Assembly: GCF_049243985.1 (NCBI RefSeq)
Contig: NC_135371.1
Location: 265,501-329,500, forward strand
Direction of reading: 5' to 3'
Source of the DNA: Paroedura picta
Taxonomy: Eukaryota > Chordata > Lepidosauria > Squamata > Gekkonidae
Length of the DNA: 64,000 nucleotides
Positions 50,601 to 61,000 of this stretch are shown piece by piece. The notes beneath the pieces are model-generated. The model was not told where the DNA came from. It saw only the letters and a program-made list of their open reading frames with translations, and searched no databases. Made by a program: the position numbers and the translations under genes. How positions within the stretch are numbered: position 1 is the stretch's first letter; every line of letters starts with the position of its first letter.

Positions 50601-53600
50601 CTTGGGGGCTGACGGCCCCAGAGGTCTGTGGGGTTCCTCCTCCAGCGCCAGGGGCCAGGTTCCCTGGGCCAGTTCAGGGGCACTTTGGGGCTGGGAGGCA
50701 AAAGGTCTCCTTCTCAGCCAGCGCCCCTGCAAGGATCCAAATTGTTCTGACCCACAAAGCCACCGAAGAGATGGCCACGTGTGCAGCATCCCTCCTTCTC
50801 TGGAACTTGAGTCACACTGGGGGTCCTCAAGGTGCCCCCGGCCTCCAGGCCAGCAGCCAACAAGGGCCAAACCCTGCTCCATTCCAGAACCATCACTTGC
50901 TTGACGTCCTTCCGTTAGACCCCTCCCCACCCAACGAGGACCCAAAGTGTGTGGCGTAGGGGGCCACAACCTCCCTGGCGGGGGGGGGGGCAGGGTTGCC
51001 AGACCCAGGTTGGAGAACTGGAGATTCGGGGAGGACAGAGCCCCCTTTCTAAAGCTCTTTGTAGTCTGGAGAGGAGCTGCAATTCCAGGGGATCCCCAGG
51101 CCCCCCCTGGAGGATGGCATTCCTGAACCTTTGTGGGGCACAAGGCCACCGAGTCTCCCCTCCCAAGCAGGCCTTTTCTCTGGGGAGGGGCGCTGACCTG
51201 GAGGGCCTGCAGTGGAGCTATAATTCCAGGGAGTCCCCAGGTCTCACCTGGAGGTTGGCATGCCTAGCCTGACCTAATTCTCCTTATTCTCTGGTTTGCC
51301 CTCACATCAGCCCTGTGAGGCAGGTCAGGTGAGGTTTGGCCCCTGGGTGCCCCAGCGGGTGGGGCTGGCCTGATCCAGCTTTGTTTCTCTGAGCTTCTTC
51401 TTCTGCTGCTGCTGCTCCCTGCTGGGTCGGTCACCTTCCAAGTGGACGTGCTCCTGTAATTCCCACCTGCGGCATCGGCCCCTGGGGACAGGAAGGGCGC
51501 TGGCTTGGGGGGGGTCACTGTGTGCCCAGTCACAGCCCCCCCCCCCGGCCACACTCTTTCCTGCGGCACAGGAGGCTCCTTTCTGAACTTGGGCTGTTGG
51601 AGCCGAAGGAAGGACGTGTGTGTGCCCCCCCCCCCCACCATCAGTTTGCAGGACAGCCCCCCCCCCCCCAGCTTCAGAAGCCGGCAGCAGGATAAATAAA
51701 CTGCTGCAGGGAGGGAGTCGCCCCTGTCCAGGTTGTTTTCTGTCCTGCTGGCATCTCACGCCTAAGGGGGGGGGGGCTCCTGGTTACATTTTGGTGCACC
51801 CTAGTGGGTGTGTGTGGTTGGCATGGGACCTGTCTCCGCATGGGTGCATGGCATGCTCACGTGGGGTCTGTGCCAGGAGTTCCTTCCTTCCCTCCCTCCT
51901 TCCCTGTGTATATATGTGCTCCCACCTGTCCCATTTGTGCCCTGGATCCTTGTAGAGCAGCAGCCTGAGCCCCTGCAAAAAGGGAGATTGGTATCCCGAT
52001 CTAGAGGGTTGCACCTGGGGTGGAGACCCCATCGAATGAGGCTGGAGCAGAAGCCCCCTCCCTATTCCATCTCGGGGACAGGGGTTTCCCTCCCTCCTTC
52101 CTGGGGAAGCTCCCCCTCCCCACAACTGCCCCTCAGCCTCACCTGGAGGAGGGGGAGGGGGGGTTCAGCTCCCTCCCCTCTGCCACACCTGGCTTTAGTT
52201 ACACCACCGGTCTGCTGCCTTGGGGGGTCCAGGCAGAGGAAGCCTGGGGTGGGGGCCGAGGGGTGTGGTGGGGGCCCTGGAGGAGGGTGGGGCTGGTGGG
52301 AGGAGAGCCAGGGGCTGTGGTGGGGCAGCTGGCCAGCCTGGCTCCTCCACTCTCTCTCCCCCCTCCCTCCCCCCCTGAATTGGTCTTCTTCTCCCCCCCC
52401 CCCAGCGGATCCAGTGGATGTCCTGAAAGTGCTGCAGCTGCAGTCTCTGCCCCAAGGGGTGCGCAAAGCAACCGGCTTCTGCCCCAAGAGGCGCTCAGGA
52501 GCGGGGCCAGATGTGGCCTACCGGATATCGAGGCAGGCCCAGATTAGCGCTCCCACACGGCAGCTCTTCCCAGGTGAGCTCAGGGGGCTGGGGGGGAGGG
52601 GAGGGGCCTGATGCTTCTACGGGGGGGGGGAGGCAGATGCAGGGGCCTCCTTCCGCATTGGGGGGGGACTTCCCTCGGTGTGGCTGTGGCCAGTGGGGGG
52701 GGGGCCAGTCTTCCAAATCTATCATTCTATGATTCAGTATGTAAGGCCGTTGCCGGTCGTGTTTCTTGTTTATCCCAATCAAGTATAGAACTGTGGATTC
52801 CTCAGTGTGGACCCAGAAGAAGAAAGGAAATCATGAGGCACAATGATGCCGTAGTCTTCTCTGTGCTTATAAGTCAAAAGGTTGTAACATAAAGTCTAAA
52901 TGGTCAAACATAAAGAGTCAACCAAAACAGGATCCTAGGTTAAGTGACCCACTTTCTGTTTTATCTTCATCAGTGGTTGCTCTTCCAATATATTGTCACA
53001 GTAGTAGTTGTAGTATCACATTGGCAAAATGCTCATAATCACCTGGGGATTTCATAAAGTGCCCCTTTATGAAATCCCCAGGTGATTATGAGCATCTTGT
53101 TTATCCCAGGCGAGGGCTCATCACAGGAAGGGGCCAAATCACTGACGTTACTGTTCACAGGCCCCAACCAAATGCCTGGCAGAAGGGCTCCCTCTTGTTT
53201 GTTTGTTTGTTTATTTCTTTATTTATTTTTCACAATTATATACCGCCCTCCCCAAAGGCTCAGGGCGGTTTACATGGAACTGAAGAAACTATACATGAAA
53301 CATTACATTTAACTAATTATAACATTAATGTTATTAACTGATAATAACAAAATAACTATATAACATTAAACAATAATACAACAGATCCAGGAGTCTTAGT
53401 GGATTTCTGGCGGGGGAGAGGGAGGGGGGGCAGGGGCCCTGCTGATGTTGTTGATTGATTGTGCCTGGCCTCAACCAAACTGCCTGGCGGAAGAGCTCCC
53501 TTTTGCAGGCCCTGCGGAACTGTTTAAGCTCCGTCAGGGCCCTGATCTTCTCTGGGAGCCCGTTCCACCGGGGGGGGGGGGGCAGGACAGAGAAGGCTCA

Positions 53601-54984
53601 GGCCCTGGTTGAGGCCAGGCGGGCTTCTTTAGGGCCAGGGACCATCAGCCGGTTGGTGGTCTTGCAGGCCCTTCAAAACTCAGCCAGCTCTTGAGGGGCC
53701 TGCAGTGCTTCCCGGTGCTTATTCCGCCAGGTGGGGGCCAGGACTGAAAAGGCCCTGGCCCTGGCCCTGGCCCTGGCCCTGGCCCTGGCCCTGGCCCTGG
53801 CCCTGGCCCTGGCCCTGGCCCTGGCCCTGGCCCTGGCCCTGGCCCTGGCCCTGGCCCTGGCCCTGGCTGAGGCCTAACCAATGAAATCTGGGGATTCGGA
53901 GGTCCTGATACGCAGACTGCTGTAATGTTATAACGCCACGATAATAATAATAGTGCTGCTTAAGTTCAGTCTTAAAGTCTATATACCGTTTGACCTGAAA
54001 AAGACTGCAGTATTCATTCAAACTAAATGCCCCTTCCCTGCCGCAGGGATGTGTTTGGAGAGCTCCAGCGTGATGTTCCAGGCCTGTTCACAGAGTCATT
54101 AACTGGTGGGGAGAAGAGGGAGCAGCTTTTTATTCTGACGGGCCTCTTACACTAAGGAGGACGGCTCTCCAGCGGCAGGGCTCACAGGCCGGGAAGGCGC
54201 TGCCCTTTCCCATCCACACTGGTGACCTCACCCCGCCTTGCTCCCATCCTTCCCTAGAGGTAGCTGGAAGGCACACCTGGAAGGAACGGCCGACCACGGG
54301 CGGAAGATGTGGGAACCCTTCTGGGAGGGCCCGGGAGCACCCCTGTGCTGTCTGGCAAGCAGAGAGACGGCCTCCCTCTCCGGGGCCTCTAAGCCTGAGC
54401 AGAGCTCAGATTGTGTGCAGGGGGGACCCCCACGGGGGGGGGGCGGCGTTGTGTCCCCCTTTCCCAGTCCTCCCACCTTGTGGCCTCAGAGAATACCTGA
54501 TCAGCAAGAGGTCGTCTAGTCCTGCCCCCTGTCTCCCCACTGCAGCCTAGCTGAGACCCCCCCAATGCGTGGAGACTACTGTTAGGTCCCCCCCTCAAGC
54601 GGCTAGTCAGAGGTACACTATCTCTGAATATGGAAGCTCCATTTTGGAATTGTGACTGATAGCTACCGATGGACAGTCCCTCCATAAGCCTTCCTGTTCA
54701 CCATTTGAGCCTGGGGCCAGCCTCATATCTTGTGCCAGCGAGCTCTGGAAGTTGATTCGGCATCGAAGGGCTTCTTTTTCCGCATCCCTGTTCTTGGTTC
54801 CATTGTTACGGGAGAGGGAGATAAATGCCCCCCTCTGTCTTCTCCCCCCACCCCCCACACACACTTGGTTTTAGAAACCTCAGTCATGTCCCTTCCTTGG
54901 TCTGTCTCTTTTCCTATTCTGAAAAGCTTGTGGGTCTTCGGAAGGCTTCCCAGCCCCTGGAAACTGGACACCCAGGAGTAAAAG

Positions 54985-55035
<51 letters not shown>

Positions 55036-58000
55036 CATCCTCTGGGCATGGAATTGGGGACACTGTTGCAGGGATTGGTGAGCTTCCTGCATTGGGCATG
55101 GGGTCGGGCTAGATGACCCTGGAGGTCCCTTCCCACTTTAGGATTCTGAGAGTCTATCATTCTATGAAGAAGTAATGTCAGATATAGAGAAAGTGCAGAA
55201 GGAAGAAGAGTAAAAGAGGCGTTGGTTCTTATATGTTGCTTTTCTCTACCCAAAGGAGTCTCCAACCGGCATACTCTCGCCTTCCTTTCCTCTCCCCATG
55301 ACACCCTGTGAGAAGGTGGGGCTGAGAGAGCTCTGAGAGAACTGGGATAGGCCCAAGGTCACCCAGATAGCTGCACATGGAGGAGTGAGATTGGTTAATC
55401 GAACGCGGTTCTCCAGTTCAGAGTCCCCTACTCTTAACCACAACACCAAAAAGAGCAGGGAGTTTTTCCTGTCCATTATTTTTTTAAATATACTTTTAAA
55501 AAAGAACAAAAATACAGAAGCCTAAAGAAAAGGAGAAAGATAAATATAATGTAATTTCCAAGTTCCTTGATGACAAAGACGTCCTTCCCTTCTCCTTTTA
55601 TGACCCGACCCCTCCTTCTGCCCGTCTATCCTTCCTATCTCTCAGTCCCTCCCAGCCCAGCCTGACTTTTTGGGAGGAAATCCAATATTGTGATGCTCTG
55701 TGGAGGGACTGTGATACAACAATTCATTCTTATGATGAATAAGATTCTTATGATGAAACAGAATCCTAGAATTGGAAGGGACCTCCAGGGTCATCTAGTC
55801 CAACCCCCTGCACAATGCAGGACACTCTCAACTACCTGCCCACCCACAGTGGCCCCAATTTCATGGCCAAGTTACCCCCCCCCCAACAAAGATCTCCAGA
55901 ATCCAGCCTGGCCTGGAGGGCCAACATATATACCATACCATGACAAACTCAGATCATGGTCTACAGCAACGCTGCACGTCCAATATCAGAAAATCACAAT
56001 AACGGTTATATATGTATATTATGTACATGGATACATATTTATAGTGTTATATTATGTAAACCACCCTGAGACGGGTAACAGAGAGGGGTGGTATAGAAAC
56101 CATGAAATAGAATAAAAATAAATAATCAAAGAACGTGTGCATTATCCTTATCCATGGTTCCTCTTCCATGGTTCCTGTATATATTTGTGAAATGCCTCTG
56201 TGGGAGGAGTGTGTCCCGGGTGTCCAATTTGAATAAGGGCCAATCAGGGTGTGGCACAGCTGCCCACACCCTGATTGGGCCAGCCCCTTGGCTCGCCTCC
56301 TTCACAGGGGGCCTATTATGGGGAGAGGAAGGGAAGGCAATTTTAAACTGCTGAGAGACACCCGAGGCCTGCTGGGTGACTGTGGGCCATTCCCAGTTCT
56401 CTCAAGATAAGGGGCTACAGTGAAAGAAGCATTCGGGCACATAACATTATATCAACAGTAAAAAAAAAAAGAAGACAGAAAGAGCAGGGCCACAGAACTG
56501 GGAGGAATTGGTTGTCATGTAATCTTCCCCTAAGAAGAGTCTCCAGTCTGATTTGCCCTTCACATATCTGAAGCCAGGGCTCTGGAAAGCTCATCTGTAG
56601 CCACTATGCCACAATTCCCAAACATTCCACACCACAGGTTCTTCACACCCATCCCTCCACACCCATGCCCTCATTTGCCGCCACCACAACCCCCCCCCCC
56701 CACAACACACACGCATTCAACCTCATGCCCTTACAGACTGGACAACCCCTCCCCTTCCTCTTCCCAATGCCAAGCCCTCTCTGTCTTCAACACTCTTTTC
56801 CTTTCTACCTCCCTCTCCCTTTGCTGTTCCCCTCCGCTGGCGCCCATTGCATCAGGTACAACAGACTTTAATTCTAGTTCTATAATAAGATGTATAAATA
56901 TCATATTTTTAGTTGCTCAGTCTTTCAGTCCTGAGCTTGCTTTGGAGGTAGTGATTTGAGACCCCCCCTCTCGCAAGACTTTCCATGGTGGTCTGCCATA
57001 GCCTGCGTAGAGATCCTGGCCTTCTGCCTGGGGGGGGGGGGATGTCTCCAGAGCAATTGCTTGCTTATCTTCTGAAATACGATGAAGTCAGGTCAGGTCT
57101 AGAGTGGTGCCAGTTAATCCAATCCTGAGGTGGATTCTCCGGCAGTGGGCAATTCTCCATGCGGGGTAAGAAGCGGGTGGGGACCCCATGAAATCTGGTA
57201 GCTTGGCATCCATGGCATCAGGGTGACCTTCCCCCCCCCTTGGCCTAAGCCTCAGGCTGCCATGTTCTGGGCTTCTGGAGGCTCCTGTGCCTTCTCCGGC
57301 AGCCGTCAGGATGTGCTGTAATCTGAAGAATAGCCATACTGCCCCGTTGCTACGTGGCCTCAGCCTGCCTTTGCCTCCCCAGGTAAATTCCCCGAGGACT
57401 TCTCCATCCTGGCACTGGTGAAACCCAAGGCCGGCCTGCAAGCCTTCTTGCTCTCCATCTACAACCAGCACGGCACCCAGCAGCTGGGGGTGGAGCTGGG
57501 CCGCTCCCCCGTCTTCCTCTACGAGGACCAGAATGGCCGTCCGGCCCCTGAGGACTACCCCATCTTCCGTGGCGTCAACCTGGCTGACGGCAAGTGAGTG
57601 GCTGCCCTCCTCCTCCTCCTCCCCGCCCAGGAGAGCTTGCTGAAGCAGAACCCGAGCGGGAAGGACAGCTCTTCACGGATCAGGCCCCAAAGTGCAGCCA
57701 CTGATGGGCCAGCCTCTGGGCGTTGCTGTCAAGGAATTGGAAGGGGGGCCGGTCCAGGCGACCCTTCCAAGTGCCAACAGAGGGGCCCGCTTGTGGCCTG
57801 GCCAGGGGTTATGCAGGCCTGGGTGGCTGTGGGAGACGGAGGAACACAACAGAAGGAAAGTTCATGGTGAACTTGTTCTGTCCTTTTTGAAGTGAGGCCC
57901 CCAGCAGGGCTGCAGGTGAGGCCTGACCCGTGCGGTATTCCTAGTGGGGCTAGGACATCTCTTGATTTCAGTGGGATGCCTCTCAGTTGCTTTGGGATTT

Positions 58001-61000
58001 ACAGGATTCAGGAATAATTTGGGTAATTGTCTGTCCTTGTGTTTCTGGAAGAAGGTTGGAGAAATCAATTTCTGCTTTTCACTTTGCAGGCTACATCGTT
58101 GCCTCTTTTATTTCTAAAAAAACATAATTGCCAGTTGATAACAGTGCTTTAGCAATTTAAAATAGAAATTACCAATGGAAAAGGGGTTCTCAATTCCCCC
58201 CCCCCCGGACTCCCACCTCCCAACACTCATTATTGGTTGTTTTATGAATGTCCGTAGCAGGACGCCAGAGTCGAAGCCCCAGGGGGCAGCTAGGAGGGGT
58301 CACGAAGCCGGCCTTGCATTGCAGTGCGGGAAAAGTCCTTTGGCTAAAGACAGGGAAGGGGGGAGAAAAGACGGGGTTGTCCGGCCCAGGGACATGGCAC
58401 AGTCCTGCTGGTGGGGGAGTCCAGGGGGAGAGGGCATAGCATCCGCATCCAGGCAAGGGAGCGGGGAGGGTAACGTAGCCCTCGCCTGGGTGGCCCAGGC
58501 TGGCCTGATCTCATGGGGGGCTAAGTGGGGTCGGCCCTGCTCAGTCTTTGGATGAGAGAGAGCCCCCTCCCCAGCAATGGCCAACCCCTGCTGAACATCT
58601 CTTGCTTGGACCCCGACAGGGGCAGGGATCACTGAAGTCTGGCTCTTCCTGCTTGAGGGTCCCTGTGTTCGGTCTCCGTTTCTGCCCACCTGTGCAGGGG
58701 AGTCGTCTCTCTGCCTCGGGCACAGCCCCTCCATGCCCCTCCTCTTCCTGTCCCCCCTCCCCAGGTGGCACCGAGTGGCTCTGAGCGTGAGCAAGAAGCA
58801 GGTGACCCTCTTCCTGGACTGCAAGAAGAAGATGTCGCGGCCCCTGCCGCGGGGCAACCAGCCGCTCATCGACACCCGCGGGATCACCGTCTTTGGCACC
58901 CGCCTCCTGGACGAGGAGGTCTTCGAGGTAAGGCCCCTCCCGGCCAGCCCCACGCCCTACCGTGCACGGGGGGGGGGTCCAGTGTAGCTCACCCCCTTCT
59001 CTGCCCGCAGGGCGACATCCAGCAGCTGCTGATCTCCAACAGCCCCCAGGCAGCCTACGACTACTGCGAACACTACAGCCCGGACTGCGAGGAGGGGCCC
59101 CACAAGCCCCAGGCCCAGGAAGCCCAGCAGAGGCCCAGCAGACCCCAGGTGGGCAGGAGGGAGGCGAGGGAACGGGGGGGGGGGTGAGGAGGAGGGCTCA
59201 TCGTCCCTCCCCCCTACCAGTGTGCACGCCTGGGGCCAGTCTGCAAAGGCCCTGCTCCCCACAGGGAGTGGAAGTAGCCCTCAGTGTGGCGCAAAAGCCC
59301 CCCTGCCACAGGAGGTGCATTTAGGTGTGAGGAGCACATGGGAGAGGACTAGGTGGCCTCATCCCCAAGGGCTGGTCCCTGCCGAATCAGGCCCAGGTGC
59401 AGCCGGGCTCCCACACTGGGTGCCCACAGTCCAAGGCCTCCCAACGGGCAGGGAACCCCATGTTGCTTCTTGGCACTTGGATTCAGACATTTAGTCCCTC
59501 TGAATGTGGAGGTTCCCCTCAGGTCACTTGTTTTTGTTTTAGAAACGGAATTGCCACTTTGGAGTTTATCTCTGTAATCTTGCCAGATGCACAGTCCCTG
59601 TTTGCCCACTCAGGAGTTGGCATTTGAGCTGCTCTCTGCATGTGAAGACCTCTATCCCGTTCTGAGTAGACCTTCGGAGATTGCAGAGCCCATGATGCAG
59701 TGTGACTGACAAATGCAGGCACTCAGCAGCATTCAGGGCCCTGTGTGAAAACTGATCTGTTAGCCTAGTGCAGACGAGACCACAGCTCTCTTGCTGGACT
59801 GGCTTTCTGTGGAAATCGTGGCTGTGTAAACAGAGGGCCGGCTTCATGGTGAATCCAACTGGGTGGGAAGATGGGGGGGGGGGGGAGGCTGCAGTTTCCC
59901 AAAAAGCAGGTCATACATTCATTTTTATCTGTAAGATTTGAGCTCCGTTTTCTGTCCAGAAGGGATGTGGCAAAGTCCTTCCTCCCAAAGGCAGTCGGTG
60001 CCAGCAGGGGGATGGTGGGTCGGCCCTCCTTTTTGGACGGTGGTGGCTGGGCCCCATGCAGGACCGGCCACCAGAGATATGGGATGTGGGAGTTTTCTGT
60101 AGGGAGCGTCTGGTGCAGAGGCTGAGAAGCCAAGTCTGTCCGGGCTCCTGGGGGCAACCAGGCACAGCTTGGGATGGAAACCTGCCCCCTTTGCTCAGGC
60201 GAGGTCTTCCCTCTCCAGCGGCTCGTTCCCGTGTGTCTGCCACGTCCAGAGCGTGCAGCCTGTGCCTCCACGGACGGACGGACGGACGGACGGACGGGGG
60301 GGGGGTACGTTCTTTGACGCTGACGTCGCTGTTCTTACCTTCCTGGCCAACGTCAGGAGCTTTCCCGTGGGTGCCACTCACGTCGCCGGGCAAACCCTGC
60401 TCAGCCACAAAGGCAGCCCGTTTCCCCAGGAGCAGAATTTGCCCAGCGTTTGTAAAAAACATTTCCTTCCAGCGTCGTTTTTCACAGATAAACTTCCAGA
60501 TGACACACATAGCAGTTCTCTCTGTCCCGTTTTCCAGAGAGCGTCCCTCTCTTTGGACGAGTTTTTAAAAGGCCTTTGAAAATTGTTCTTAGCGGGCTCA
60601 GATGTTGGGGGGGGGACCTCTCCTCCCTGGGGCAGAGCAGGCTCCTGGCAGGCACCAACCACTCCCCCCCCCCCCCAATCTCGGGTACACGTCTCTGACA
60701 GAGGCTGAGTCCAGGGCCAGTTCTGAGACCCACAAAGTTTCATTCTGGGCGGAAGGATTTGTGTGCAGGAGGCTCCTTCGAGAAAGCTTCGGCCCAGAAT
60801 TACACGTGGGTTCCTGGCCCAGCAGACTGGGTTCTGCTGATTCAGACCCACCTACCTGCAGGAGATTTAACCCTTCCACACCCAAAGATGCCAGGCCGGG
60901 CTGCCCCCCCCACCCCCCCCCCCCGCTGGAAACGGCTTTGTTATTCATCATCTTTATTTTTATAGCCCAGCTTTCCCTGCTGCCTCCTCAGGGGGTAACA

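Noticed and set aside
53645-53881. Gly-Pro repeat open frame suggesting a collagen-like peptide
   Set aside because: It is the translation of the CCCTGG microsatellite within an intronic repeat, not part of COL11A2.
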